From JAAELZ01 sp965209105 (GTDB lineage Bacteria; Pseudomonadota; Gammaproteobacteria; Arenicellales; Poriferihabitantaceae): a stretch of 64,000 nucleotides of DNA. This document shows, piece by piece, positions 8,966 through 18,762 of the stretch. Made by a program: the position numbers and the translations under genes. The DNA is taken from assembly GCA_965209105.1 (NCBI GenBank), contig CBDBQB010000033.1, positions 336,746 to 400,745 of the forward strand, given 5' to 3'. Each line of letters opens with the position of its first letter. The first letter of the stretch is position 1. Below the pieces are notes generated by a model. The model was not told the origin of the DNA. It ran no database searches and saw only the letters and a program-made list of their open reading frames with translations.

Positions 8966-9772
8966 ATGGATTCAATGCTTAACATCGCTATTAAGGCTGC
9001 GCGCATCGCGAGTAAAGTGATGATTCATAATATCCAGCGTCTTGATCAACTTGAGATAGAGAAAAAGGGTCGGGCGGATTTCGTCAGCGAGGTGGATCGT
9101 CAAGCCGAAGAAATTATCATCCAAACGATTCATGATGCTTATCCAGATCACGGCATATTGGCTGAAGAATCGGGTGTTCATGGAGATAAAGATAAAAGTG
9201 AACACGAATGGATCATTGATCCATTAGACGGCACCACTAACTTCCTCCACGGTTATCCGGTGTATGCCGTGTCAATCGCGCTGCGCGTGAAAGGTGAATT
9301 ACAAGCAGGCGTGGTGTATGACCCCAGTCGGGATGAATTGTTTTCTGCCAGTCGCGGCAAAGGCGCCCATTTGAACAATCGGCGTATTCGCGTGAGCGAG
9401 ACGCGCCGGTTGTCTGATTCCTTACTGGCAACGGGCTTTCCTTATAACGAAATGCAATATTTGGAACCTTGGCTGGGCAGCTTTAAAGCACTGGTGCCAC
9501 ACGTTGCGGGTGTTCGGCGCGCGGGTTCAGCCGCGCTTGATTTGGCCCAAGTCGCGAGTGGACGATTTGATGGATTTTGGGAGTTTGGTCTTAAGTCATG
9601 GGATATTGCGGCGGGCGTTTTATTGATTCAGGAAGCGGGTGGGTTTTGTAGTGATATGCGGGGTGATCAGAAGATGTTAGACACGGGACATATCATTGCG
9701 GGTAATCCTAAGCTGTTTAGTAAGTTGCAAGCCCTGGTCAAAGAACACGCGAAAAGCCTCGACAATATTTAA
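8966..9772 (+). CDS. suhB: Inositol-1-monophosphatase SuhB
   Basis: Mg-dependent phosphatase of the inositol monophosphatase family; in enterobacteria SuhB also joins the ribosomal RNA antitermination complex. The metal-binding motifs are present: EESG at about residue 70, then WIIDPLDGTTNFLHG, and the C-terminal WDIAAGVLLIQEAGG. I chose ATG 8966 (MDSMLNIAIKAARI) because it matches the family N-terminus; an in-frame ATG at 8921 adds an unrelated extension. mutS starts 3 bases after the stop codon, so the two are likely expressed together. Confidence 0.93.
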   Translation: MDSMLNIAIKAARIASKVMIHNIQRLDQLEIEKKGRADFVSEVDRQAEEIIIQTIHDAYPDHGILAEESGVHGDKDKSEHEWIIDPLDGTTNFLHGYPVYAVSIALRVKGELQAGVVYDPSRDELFSASRGKGAHLNNRRIRVSETRRLSDSLLATGFPYNEMQYLEPWLGSFKALVPHVAGVRRAGSAALDLAQVASGRFDGFWEFGLKSWDIAAGVLLIQEAGGFCSDMRGDQKMLDTGHIIAGNPKLFSKLQALVKEHAKSLDNI

Positions 9773-9775
9773 TAC

Positions 9776-12382
9776 ATGACGCCTAGCGTTTCTTCCGAGC
9801 ACACCCCTATGATGCGCCAATATCTGCGCATTAAGGCGGATTACCCCGATACTTTGCTGTTCTATCGGATGGGTGATTTTTATGAGATGTTTTTCGATGA
9901 CGCCAGGATTGGCGCTGAGCGCCTAGGCATTACCTTGACCGCGCGGGGCAAATCGGGCGGTGAATCCATTCCCATGGCGGGCATCCCCTACCACAGCGCC
10001 GATCAATACATCGCCAAGCTCATCGCGAACCAGCATTCGGTCGCAATTTGTGAACAAATTGGTGATCCTGCGACCAGCAAAGGCCCCGTGGAACGCGCTG
10101 TTAAGCGAGTCATTACGCCGGGCACAGTGTTGGAAGATAACCTGCTAGAGGATCGGGAAGATAATTTTATTGCAGCGGTATTAAGGCAGGCAACTAAATC
10201 GAATCACGGCGATGGCTCAAACTTTGCGCTGGCAATTCTAGATTTAAGTTCGGGGCAATTTTATGCCCAACAATTAGAGGATAAACCTGCCCTACTTGCA
10301 GAATTAGCAAGACTACGACCCGCGGAAATCATATTCCCAGAAGAATGGGTCGAGCTTCAATCCCTTATTGAGTCTGCGAATCTTCGGACTTGTGTGCACG
10401 GCCTGCCCGGATGGTATTTTGAGTTGGCGCGCGCTGAGGACGCCTTATGCCAGCACTTCAAGGTTAATAACTTAGCTGCTTTTGAGTGTAAAACATTTCC
10501 CCTGGCAACGCGTGCAGCAGGTGCGATGATGCAGTATGCGGCGGAACTCAAGCTAGAGCAGCTCGGCCATATCCATCATCTTGAATTTCAGCGCGGTAAT
10601 CAAACTTTACACCTCGATCAGGTCAGTCGGCTTAATCTTGAGATCGAACAGAGCATTAACGGCAGCACTCAGCACACGCTGGTTGCGCATCTGGATCGAT
10701 GTATGACCCCAATGGGTGCTCGGCAACTACGCCGCTGGATAGCGAGCCCCATTCGTGATCGACAAACACTGCACCATCGCCATGATATTCAACACGAACT
10801 TACACAGGCGGGATTGCTAGACACGCTGCAAACTGCATTGAAGCCGATCGGCGATATGCAGCGCGTGGTCTCGAGAATTTCAACTGGCCATGCGCGGCCA
10901 CATGATTTTGTTCGTTTGCGCTTAGCCTTGTCGGCGGTGCCAGATTTTAAGCGCTTAGGCAGCGACCAAACACCGATTCTGTGCGAACAGCTCAATACCT
11001 TGCGTGATTTTTCCAGTCTACACCTTTTACTTGAGCAAGCAATTAAAGACGAACCGGCAGCGGTGATTCGAGAGGGCGGAGTCATAAAAGACGGCTATGA
11101 CGCTAAACTCGATGAGTACCGACATTTGCAACGAGATTCCGGCGAGTATTTGCTGGCGCTAGAAGCGCAAGAGAAACAAACGACTGGCGTGGAAACCTTG
11201 CGGGTGCGCTATAACCGCGTGCATGGCTATTATATCGAGATGCCCCGGTCACGCGCGGAACAGGTACCCGAGCATTATGTTCGTCGTCAAACGCTGAAAA
11301 ACGCTGAGCGCTTTATTACCGAGGAGCTAAAAACCTTTGAGGATCGTGTGCTGAATGCCAACGAACAAGCCCTCGCGCGCGAGAAACAGTTATACCAAGG
11401 GGTGATGACAGAGGTATTGCCACATTGTATCGCCTTGCTCGAAACTGCCCAAGTGCTGGCCGAGTTAGATGTGTTGGCAAATTTCTCGGAACGCGCGCAA
11501 AGCCTTAATTTGCATGCCCCGCAACTGAACGATAGTAAAGCCATTGATATTCGTGGCGGGCGACATCTGGTGGTTGAACAAAGCTTGACTCATCCGTTTA
11601 TCGCCAACGATAGTGTGTTCGATGAAGCACATCGAATGCAGCTGATTACGGGGCCAAACATGGGCGGGAAAAGCACTTATATGCGACAGACCGCGCTGAT
11701 CGTCTTGCTTGCACATACGGGCTGTTTTGTGCCTGCGGTAAGCGCCGAAATCGGTACGGTGGATAGAATTTTTACCCGTATCGGCGCTGCCGACGATTTA
11801 GCCGGTGGTCGTTCAACGTTTATGGTTGAGATGACCGAAATGGCGCATATTTTGCGTCACGCCACGGATCAAAGCTTGGTACTGGTTGATGAAATTGGTC
11901 GCGGTACCAGTACCTTCGATGGTCTGGCGCTGGCTTGGGCTTGTGCGAGTTCCTTGGCTGAGACAACAAGATCATTCACCTTGTTTTCCACACATTATTT
12001 TGAATTAACAGCGCTGGCCGAGCAAATCGACGGCGTGGAAAATAAGCATTTAGATGCCGCAGAGCATCAACAGAAAATCGTATTTTTGTATAAGCTTAGG
12101 TCGGGCCCTGCGAGTAAAAGTTACGGCATTGCAGTCGCCAAGTTAGCGGGGCTTCCCCACGCGGTGACTGCCCTCGCACAGACTAAATTGGCGTCGCTCG
12201 AGACAAGTCGGGAAACCGGTGCGGGGCAAAGCGCGATTGCTTTTGATACTGATTCGGCTGTGAGTGCTCAAACCCAAGAGTTGCTCGAACGATTAGCGCA
12301 GGTGGATCCTGATGCGCTCAGTCCGAAGCAGGCGCATGACTTTTTGTGCGAATTGATTGGCTTACAATCTGAAGATGGCTAG
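9776..12382 (+). CDS. mutS: DNA mismatch repair protein MutS
   Basis: An 868-residue MutS of normal length. The N-terminal mismatch-recognition motif contains the phenylalanine-x-glutamate wedge within YRMGDFYEMFFDDA. Connector, lever and clamp domains follow. The C-terminal ATPase has the Walker A GPNMGGKSTYMRQ, the signature DDLAGGRSTFMVEM, the Walker B LVLVDEIGRGTSTFDG and the switch histidine STHYFE. It recognises mismatches in the cytoplasm and recruits MutL. It lies directly behind suhB. Confidence 0.97.
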   Translation: MTPSVSSEHTPMMRQYLRIKADYPDTLLFYRMGDFYEMFFDDARIGAERLGITLTARGKSGGESIPMAGIPYHSADQYIAKLIANQHSVAICEQIGDPATSKGPVERAVKRVITPGTVLEDNLLEDREDNFIAAVLRQATKSNHGDGSNFALAILDLSSGQFYAQQLEDKPALLAELARLRPAEIIFPEEWVELQSLIESANLRTCVHGLPGWYFELARAEDALCQHFKVNNLAAFECKTFPLATRAAGAMMQYAAELKLEQLGHIHHLEFQRGNQTLHLDQVSRLNLEIEQSINGSTQHTLVAHLDRCMTPMGARQLRRWIASPIRDRQTLHHRHDIQHELTQAGLLDTLQTALKPIGDMQRVVSRISTGHARPHDFVRLRLALSAVPDFKRLGSDQTPILCEQLNTLRDFSSLHLLLEQAIKDEPAAVIREGGVIKDGYDAKLDEYRHLQRDSGEYLLALEAQEKQTTGVETLRVRYNRVHGYYIEMPRSRAEQVPEHYVRRQTLKNAERFITEELKTFEDRVLNANEQALAREKQLYQGVMTEVLPHCIALLETAQVLAELDVLANFSERAQSLNLHAPQLNDSKAIDIRGGRHLVVEQSLTHPFIANDSVFDEAHRMQLITGPNMGGKSTYMRQTALIVLLAHTGCFVPAVSAEIGTVDRIFTRIGAADDLAGGRSTFMVEMTEMAHILRHATDQSLVLVDEIGRGTSTFDGLALAWACASSLAETTRSFTLFSTHYFELTALAEQIDGVENKHLDAAEHQQKIVFLYKLRSGPASKSYGIAVAKLAGLPHAVTALAQTKLASLETSRETGAGQSAIAFDTDSAVSAQTQELLERLAQVDPDALSPKQAHDFLCELIGLQSEDG

Positions 12383-12424
12383 TACACTGTCCAGACCAAA
12401 TTGATTATAAATTCGCGATTCGAC

Positions 12425-12454
12425 TTGAAAACGACGAAATGATAGATATATATA
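12425..12454 (+). promoter_or_regulatory. Candidate sigma70 promoter for fdxA
   Basis: TTGAAA at 12425-12430 and overlapping TATATA hexamers at 12447-12454 give a 16-18 bp spacer, about 65 bases upstream of the ferredoxin start. Confidence 0.45.
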
Positions 12455-12516
12455 GCGTCATTATCTCGCTATAGTCTTAAGGTGGCACGTCTAATGCAAA
12501 ACGCTGGAGTAAAATA

Positions 12517-12840
12517 ATGACCTACGTTGTCATCGAAGCTTGTATCAAGTGTAAATACACGGATTGTGTTGAAGTCTGCCCCGTGGATTGTTTTCACGAA
12601 GGGCCAAATATGCTTGTGATTGATCCCGAAGAGTGTATTGATTGCAGTTTATGCGAGCCGGAATGTCCCATCGACGCAATTGTCGCGGAAGACGATTTGC
12701 CGGACGACCAAGAGGAGTATTTAGCGCTAAACGAGGAGTTGTCGCTTATCTGGCCCGTGATCACAGAAATGAAAGATTCTCCACCAGACGCCGAAGAATG
12801 GGAGACCAAGAAAAATAAACGCCAATTTTTGGAACGTTAA
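12517..12840 (+). CDS. fdxA: 7Fe ferredoxin FdxA ([3Fe-4S][4Fe-4S])
   Basis: A 107-residue ferredoxin of the Azotobacter FdI/Pseudomonas FdxA type. The N-terminal cysteine cluster is CIKCKYTDCVEVCPVDCF, and the second is CIDCSLCEPECPIDA. The spacing fits one 3Fe-4S and one 4Fe-4S centre. An acidic C-terminal extension ends in KKNKRQFLER, as in the family. It acts as a cytoplasmic low-potential electron carrier. GGAG lies 9 bases before the ATG. A shared bidirectional terminator separates it from the convergent dsbC. Confidence 0.95.
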   Translation: MTYVVIEACIKCKYTDCVEVCPVDCFHEGPNMLVIDPEECIDCSLCEPECPIDAIVAEDDLPDDQEEYLALNEELSLIWPVITEMKDSPPDAEEWETKKNKRQFLER

Positions 12841-12870
12841 TCGCGCTCTAGAGCCAAGCTGAACAAAGAA

Positions 12871-12896
12871 AAGCCGGCGATGAAGCCGGCTTTTTT
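12871..12896. terminator. Bidirectional terminator between fdxA and dsbC
   Basis: 8-bp stem AAGCCGGC (12871-12878) with GCCGGCTT (12885-12892), a 6-base loop, a T run on the plus strand and a TTTTCTTT run on the minus strand. It can serve both convergent genes. Confidence 0.9.
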
Positions 12897-12925
12897 GTTG
12901 GCAAGGGTTTGTGCTGCTTTCGTAT

Positions 12926-13693
12926 TTACTCCCCTTTGGCAGTCGCTTGTATAGGTGCAATACCGAGACTGGCCAGTAGTTTACTGGCTGGAAGATATCC
13001 GCCGATAATGGTGCCATCGTCGACCACGATGGTTGGCGTACCTCTTACCCCGACCTGTTTGCCAGATTCGTATTGACTCGAGACAGGGTTTGGATCGCAA
13101 CTGACTTCAGAAATAGTGTTGCGCAGCTTGGCGTCGTCCATCGCCGCATTTTGATCTTCAGCGCACCAGATCGAAACAGCTTTATTGTAACTCGGTGTGT
13201 TAATACCAGAACGTGGATACCATAAGTATCGAACTTTGACGCCATTGGCTTGTAGGGTAGGTACTTCTTCATGTAGTTTTCGACAGTACGGGCAATCCAC
13301 ATCCGTATAGACCGTAATGGTGCGTTTGTTCTCGGGGGCCTCGAAAACGATCATTTCATCCTCGTTGATCGCATTGACGACCCCTAAGGCTTTTTTCTGC
13401 TTTAGTTCTTCGGACAAGCTGATATTACGTTGTGTATCGAATACATCGCCCAATAGCATGTGCTTGCCAGTCAGGCTGACAAAAACCACTCGGTCGCCCA
13501 GATCGGCTTGGTATACGCCTGGCATTGGCGATTCAATGATACTAATCGCTGCGCGCCCGGGCCCGAGTAATTCAGACAGCGCTTTGTTGATGTTTGGGGG
13601 TACTTCGGCGAGTGTAACGTTTGCGATCAACGCTAAGCCGATGCTCAGGGCCAATGGGATACGCGTGAAAAAATGGGAGGATGTACTGTTCAT
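12926..13693 (-). CDS. dsbC: Thiol:disulfide interchange protein DsbC
   Basis: Periplasmic disulfide isomerase. A signal peptide (FFTRIPLALSIGLALIANVTLA) precedes the N-terminal dimerisation domain (about residues 30-95). The thioredoxin-like domain has the CPYC active site in VYTDVDCPYCRKLHEE and a cis-Pro region GVRGTPTIVVDDG. Two further cysteines (IWCAEDQ and VSCDPN) match the structural disulfide of DsbC. Length (255 aa) is normal. The electron donor DsbD is not in the window. Confidence 0.93.
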   Translation of the reverse strand: MNSTSSHFFTRIPLALSIGLALIANVTLAEVPPNINKALSELLGPGRAAISIIESPMPGVYQADLGDRVVFVSLTGKHMLLGDVFDTQRNISLSEELKQKKALGVVNAINEDEMIVFEAPENKRTITVYTDVDCPYCRKLHEEVPTLQANGVKVRYLWYPRSGINTPSYNKAVSIWCAEDQNAAMDDAKLRNTISEVSCDPNPVSSQYESGKQVGVRGTPTIVVDDGTIIGGYLPASKLLASLGIAPIQATAKGE

Positions 13694-13879
13694 TAAAAAT
13701 TCCGATAATAATTAAGCGCTATGCACTTTGTGGGGGTACTTAGACGATTAAGAAATGTATGTTTCATTCCGCTATACACGCAGCTGCGCGAAGGGTGCGC
13801 AATTATACGATATAGATCAAGGTGATCGCCATGCATATGACCCCTTTAATCTCACTTGGTTCCCCCGAGGATAGCGCGC

Positions 13880-14749
13880 CTATGTTAAACGTTTGATTAA
13901 GCTTGAGGTGTCCCATCTTGCGCCACCCATTGCTTGAACCTGTGCGTAATAGTCATCGACGATTTCGGCAATGGGAATGTCGGCATTGATCTCACGCGCT
14001 TGCGCGATACACAGGCCTAGGTCTTTGCGCATATGATCCACTGCAAAACCAAAATCAAATTCACCGTCGATCATGGTGTGACCCCGGTTCTCCATTTGCC
14101 AACTTTGCGCAGCGCCCTTGGAAATTACTTCCAGTACGCGCCCAGTATCAAGCCCTGCTTTTTGCGAAAAGGCCAGACCTTCAGCCAGTGCTTGAACCAG
14201 CCCAGCCACGCATAGCTGATTGACCATCTTTGTTAATTGCCCTGAGCCGCTATCACCCATCAGCGTAACGGCTTGTGCATAATGTTTGATCACAGCTTCT
14301 GATCGGTCAAAGGCATCACTATCACCACCAACCATCACCGTTAAGCGGCCGTTTTGGGCGCCCGCTTCGCCCCCAGAAACCGGCGCGTCTAGAAACTGCG
14401 CGTTGACGGATTGTGCCGCGAGGGCCATTTTTTTTGCAAGTTTTGCGGAGGTTGTGGTGTGGTCAATAATGATCGTACCGGGCTTTATCGACGAGAGAAC
14501 GCCAGATGCGTCCGTGAGATTTGATTCAACACTCTGATCATCGCCTAGACACATCATCACCATTTCCGCTTCTGCAACTGCGGCCGATAGGCTTTCCGCG
14601 ACCGACCCAGAATAACAATTCGACCAATCCGCAGATTTTTTGACGCTGCGATTGAACACGGTTACGGCATGCCCCGCTCCGGCTAAATGTCCGGCCATCG
14701 GCGCGCCCATTACGCCGAGCCCAATGAACGTTAGCTTGTGTTTTTGCAT
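13880..14749 (-). CDS. NAD(P)-dependent beta-hydroxyacid dehydrogenase (GlxR/3-hydroxyisobutyrate dehydrogenase type)
   Basis: A 289-residue protein of the 6-phosphogluconate/3-hydroxyisobutyrate dehydrogenase family. It has the N-terminal Rossmann motif FIGLGVMGAPMAGHLAGAG, the substrate motif DAPVSGGEAGAQNG and the catalytic lysine region QLTKMVNQLCVAG. The family reduces tartronate semialdehyde or oxidises 3-hydroxyisobutyrate. The glycerate/glyoxylate genes at 33-37 kb make a tartronate-semialdehyde role possible, but the gene is distant from them and MmsA at 50.4 kb would equally fit a valine role. Confidence 0.85.
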   Translation of the reverse strand: MQKHKLTFIGLGVMGAPMAGHLAGAGHAVTVFNRSVKKSADWSNCYSGSVAESLSAAVAEAEMVMMCLGDDQSVESNLTDASGVLSSIKPGTIIIDHTTTSAKLAKKMALAAQSVNAQFLDAPVSGGEAGAQNGRLTVMVGGDSDAFDRSEAVIKHYAQAVTLMGDSGSGQLTKMVNQLCVAGLVQALAEGLAFSQKAGLDTGRVLEVISKGAAQSWQMENRGHTMIDGEFDFGFAVDHMRKDLGLCIAQAREINADIPIAEIVDDYYAQVQAMGGARWDTSSLIKRLT

Positions 14750-14796
14750 GACTTAATTCTTCCTGAGTTGGGGAAAATGCGCGAGCCTAGCCAGGC

Positions 14797-15864
14797 TTAC
14801 TCTACGCGTCTTAGCAGAATAAGCGCAACAAACAAGAAAACCATCACCGGCAAGGTTGCGCCGAGCAAAGGTGATAAATCAGTCGCCAAAACAACATAGC
14901 CAAAGCCCTTGTTCGCAGCGTAAAAGCCCAGCCCTAACATGATACCGAGGAACAGACTTTTTCCGAGATTTCCCATGCGTAGGTTGCCGAACACGAAAGG
15001 TATCGCGAGTATGACCATCACTGCAGTTGACAAGGGTAAAACCAATTTATTCCAGAAAGCCAATTCGTAGCTATTGGTTTTCTGGTTGTTTTCCGATAGA
15101 TGCTGGATATAATCTTTCAGCTGCCAGATAGATAACTGCTCGGGTTGAATCAAAAAAGCCGTCAGTATTTGTGGTGTCACGTCGGTATTCCAAAAGGCGG
15201 TTTCTAGCTTTTGTGGGGTGGCCTTATCATCCAAGCCGATCACGGTTTGGGTAACACCTTCGATCAACCATTCCTGTCCATCGAAGCGGCCTTCTTTTGC
15301 ATAGACCAATGAGCGCAAACGCTTATTCTGATCAAATTCAAATATCTTGATGCGCAATAAACTTAAATCCGGCAATACCTCTCCGACGTTGACATAGGTG
15401 GTCGCATCGCGCATCCACAAGCCAAAGTTGGTTTGTTGCTGTACATTCTCCTGCAAGGCTTCAGCCCGATTGCGCTCAGCTTGTGTCTCGGTCCACGGGG
15501 AGACGACTTCCCCAATTAATATAGCGATGATGACAAAAAAGCCGCCAGTCTTGAGCACTGCGCGAGTGATTTGCATGATCGAAATGCCGCTACTGCGCAT
15601 GACGATTAACTCGGAATCATTGGCTAACACCGATAAGCCGAGGATTGTGCCCAATAAGGCTGCCATCGGAAATAGTTCGTACAAGGTGCGAGGAGCCGTC
15701 ATGATGACGTATTTGATTGCGTCAAGTAGCTTGTAGCTGCCCTGCCCGATATCGGAGAGCTGATCTATAAAGTTGACGAATAAAAACAATCCCAACAAGA
15801 CCATCAACACCAGCATTGTCTGGTTGAGGATCACACGGCCTAAGTAACGTTCAAGTATTGCCAT
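14797..15864 (-). CDS. lptG: LPS export ABC transporter permease LptG
   Basis: Inner-membrane permease of the YjgP/YjgQ family that works with LptF and LptB to extract lipopolysaccharide from the inner membrane. Three N-terminal membrane segments (starting VILNQTMLVLMVLLGLFLFV), a periplasmic beta-jellyroll domain (about residues 130-255) and three C-terminal segments are visible. Length (355 aa) is normal. Its ATG overlaps the lptF stop by one base (TAATG), indicating coupled translation. Confidence 0.93.
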   Translation of the reverse strand: MAILERYLGRVILNQTMLVLMVLLGLFLFVNFIDQLSDIGQGSYKLLDAIKYVIMTAPRTLYELFPMAALLGTILGLSVLANDSELIVMRSSGISIMQITRAVLKTGGFFVIIAILIGEVVSPWTETQAERNRAEALQENVQQQTNFGLWMRDATTYVNVGEVLPDLSLLRIKIFEFDQNKRLRSLVYAKEGRFDGQEWLIEGVTQTVIGLDDKATPQKLETAFWNTDVTPQILTAFLIQPEQLSIWQLKDYIQHLSENNQKTNSYELAFWNKLVLPLSTAVMVILAIPFVFGNLRMGNLGKSLFLGIMLGLGFYAANKGFGYVVLATDLSPLLGATLPVMVFLFVALILLRRVE

Positions 15865-16949
15865 TAGGTGCGCCTCATTCCAGGCAGCATGGGTTTATCT
15901 GATACCTTCCGGCTAAACCGATATACCGCCCAAGCAGCAAAAGTAATGTGGACGAAATACAAGCCAAAGTGCGGATCAATTGAGCCGCGTCGGATCATTG
16001 AGACCGCAACGCCCAGAAAATTTATATAGGCAAAGTAAGTGAGTAATGCGACGAGCATCCCCGGCAGTCGAGACTGACGATAATTGATACTCGCAAAAGA
16101 CAATGCCATGAGTGTCATAATTGGGATGGCCAATACGTGTGCGATTCGCCAATGGAGTTCACCAATGGCCGTTCGGTGATCGCTACCCAGTAACTTCTTG
16201 CTGGAGTACGATTGAACGGGGAAGGCATACTGGGTGCGTCGGTTTTCCTTTATTCTTAGCGCGTAGGTCTCGAAGTTCATCACCGCGTATTCGCTTTCAC
16301 CCGGCGCGCCCTCATAGCGCGTGCCGTCCTTGAGGACGAGAAACTCGTCTTGGGTAAATTGATCGAGCGTTTTGAACCCGTTATTCGCGACAACAACGCC
16401 TTCCTTATTGCCGCCGTTGTATACAAACACGTCTTTGTATTGTTTGATTTCTTCGCTAAAATTTTCGACAAAGTAAACTCCTCGGCCGCTGCGCGTTTCG
16501 GTAAACACCCCCGGTGTGACGCCTGCTATATCAGACCGATTGCGAAAATCTTCCTCGATAGTTTTAGCGATTTGCGCGGACAGTGGGCCCAAATATAAGG
16601 AAAACATGGCGGTGATTAAGCCAACAATCAGCACCAAAATAGACGCGGGTTTAACGAAGGTAAAAGCACTCACGCCACAGGCTTTAATCACGATGGTCTC
16701 GTTATCCCGAGACCAGCGATTTTGTACCAGCATGATCGAGACAAACATCACCAAGGGAATAATGATATTGAAGTTGCCGATGAGTTTTAACACCAGCAGC
16801 GTGAGTACGCTGTCGAGCGGGGCGTCGCCTTCAACCGCGTCGCGCAATATATTTACGACGCGTACGGCCATAAAAATCGACACCAAGATGGCCATCACTG
16901 CGCCAACGGTAGATAAGACTTCACGGACAAAGGCGCGATGGATAATCAT
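15864..16949 (-). CDS. lptF: LPS export ABC transporter permease LptF
   Basis: Partner permease of LptG, 361 residues. It starts MIIHRAFVREVLSTVGAVM and shows the same three plus three membrane segments flanking a periplasmic domain (GVFTETRSGRGVYFVENFS). It is first gene of the lptFG pair, divergent from pepA as in many gammaproteobacteria. That conserved order supports the assignment. Confidence 0.93.
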   Translation of the reverse strand: MIIHRAFVREVLSTVGAVMAILVSIFMAVRVVNILRDAVEGDAPLDSVLTLLVLKLIGNFNIIIPLVMFVSIMLVQNRWSRDNETIVIKACGVSAFTFVKPASILVLIVGLITAMFSLYLGPLSAQIAKTIEEDFRNRSDIAGVTPGVFTETRSGRGVYFVENFSEEIKQYKDVFVYNGGNKEGVVVANNGFKTLDQFTQDEFLVLKDGTRYEGAPGESEYAVMNFETYALRIKENRRTQYAFPVQSYSSKKLLGSDHRTAIGELHWRIAHVLAIPIMTLMALSFASINYRQSRLPGMLVALLTYFAYINFLGVAVSMIRRGSIDPHFGLYFVHITFAAWAVYRFSRKVSDKPMLPGMRRT

Positions 16950-17230
16950 GGCTTTACAACAGGGGACATCACTGGGAGTAGCTTGGTTTCGTCATCATAC
17001 CGAACGAGATGGGTATGTGATTGAGACTTATCTGCACTCTTTCCCGGTCAGCAATTTCTTGTGGGCTTGCGAGTAATTTAACCATCAACGGGGATTGGGC
17101 TCCTGATATAATTTGCTTTTGTAGGGTCGAGCGGCATGGCCGCCTTTGAATCAAGCCGCTGTTGGCTTGTTGAATCAGCCCATTTTACCCCAAGCCATCC
17201 TGAGATGGCGTACTTTAGTTCGGAGAGACT

Positions 17231-18757
17231 GTGAAATTCCCTGTAAGTACTTCATCGCTAAATTCCTTAGACACCGCCTGTTTAATTGTATTCCTTTCAA
17301 GACAAAACGATAAGGCCGTGCTGTCGCCCTTCGGGCAGTCAGTCGATGCTGCTGTAAATGGACAGCTCAGTCGATTACTTGATCGCGATCTACTCAAGGC
17401 AAAACGTGAACATATCGATTTTTTGTTGGATGTGGAGGGTTTAAAGACGGACAGCATCATGCTGGTGGGGATGGGTGATGCGGATGAACTAGATATACCT
17501 AAAACGCGCAAACTGTTCGGGTCCGTGGTTTCCAATCTTAGCAAGCGTGATATTGAAAATGCGGTTGTATCGCTCGTAGACTTTTGCAGTGCGACGGATC
17601 GAGACGATGTCTCAGATCAAGCCGTTTTCGCGCAATGTCTAATTGAGTCAGCATACGCCAGCCAATATCGATACACCGAGACCAAGGGTAAGGCTCAAAA
17701 GAAATCTGATGACAAAACCGATCACTCACTAGAAATCGCTTTATGGGTCGACGACGCGAGGCATCAAGGAACGATTGAGCGTCACGTCGCGATCGGTCAG
17801 GCGGTTGGCGCAGGTACCAATCTTACGAAAAATTTGTCGAATCTGCCGGGGAACGTGTGTACCCCAACCTATTTAGCCAACGCGGCTCAAAAAGTGGGCA
17901 AAGCGCACTCCATGAATACGACTGTATTGGATGAAGCGAAAATGAAGAAGCTCGGCATGGGCGCTTTATTGTCAGTCTCGAAAGGCAGCCGAGAACCCGC
18001 CAAATTGATCACCCTTGAGTATGAAGGCGGCAGTAAAAAACAGGCGCCTATTGTGTTGGTCGGCAAGGGTCTAACCTTTGATGCGGGGGGGATTTCCCTC
18101 AAGCCTGCGGCCACCATGGATGAGATGAAATATGATATGTGTGGCGGTGCAACGGTCTTGGGCGTGATGCAAGCCGTGGGGGAGCTAAAATTACCGATCA
18201 ATGTGACGGGGGTGATTGCCAGCAGTGAGAACTTACCCGATGGCGCAGCGAACAAGCCGGGCGACGTGGTCACCAGTATGAAAGGCTTAACAATCGAAAT
18301 TCTAAATACGGATGCTGAAGGTCGTTTGATTTTATGTGACGCCTTAACCTATGTTGAGAGATTTAAACCGGCGGCAGTGATTGATATCGCCACCCTCACC
18401 GGGGCGTGCATGGTGGCGCTCGGACAACAAGCGAGCGGCTTGTTTAGCAATGATGATGATTTGGCGGATGCTTTGCTAGAAGCCGGAGAAACCGCTGGTG
18501 ACCGCGCTTGGCGAATGCCGGTTTGGGATGAATATCAACCACAGCTTAAGAGTAATTTCGCTGATCTTGCCAATATAGGCGGGCGTTTTGCGGGCGCGGT
18601 CACTGCGGCGTGTTTTCTCAAGCGATTTGCTGAAGAGTATAAGTGGGCGCATCTGGATATCGCGGGGACGGCTTGGAAAAGCGGCGCAAACAAAGGCGCG
18701 ACTGGCCGCCCTGTTGGATTGCTCATGCAGTATTTATTGGATACCCTAAAGCCTTAA
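17231..18757 (+). CDS. pepA: Leucyl (cytosol) aminopeptidase PepA
   Basis: M17 dinuclear-metal aminopeptidase, 508 residues. The C-terminal catalytic domain has KGLTFDAGGISLKP, DMCGGATVLG and the signature NTDAEGRLILCDAL with the metal-binding Asp/Glu pairs. In E. coli PepA also binds DNA for site-specific recombination and carAB control. The gene order pepA-holC-valS, divergent from lptFG, is the classical one. Confidence 0.95.
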   Translation: MKFPVSTSSLNSLDTACLIVFLSRQNDKAVLSPFGQSVDAAVNGQLSRLLDRDLLKAKREHIDFLLDVEGLKTDSIMLVGMGDADELDIPKTRKLFGSVVSNLSKRDIENAVVSLVDFCSATDRDDVSDQAVFAQCLIESAYASQYRYTETKGKAQKKSDDKTDHSLEIALWVDDARHQGTIERHVAIGQAVGAGTNLTKNLSNLPGNVCTPTYLANAAQKVGKAHSMNTTVLDEAKMKKLGMGALLSVSKGSREPAKLITLEYEGGSKKQAPIVLVGKGLTFDAGGISLKPAATMDEMKYDMCGGATVLGVMQAVGELKLPINVTGVIASSENLPDGAANKPGDVVTSMKGLTIEILNTDAEGRLILCDALTYVERFKPAAVIDIATLTGACMVALGQQASGLFSNDDDLADALLEAGETAGDRAWRMPVWDEYQPQLKSNFADLANIGGRFAGAVTAACFLKRFAEEYKWAHLDIAGTAWKSGANKGATGRPVGLLMQYLLDTLKP

Positions 18758-18762
18758 GTATT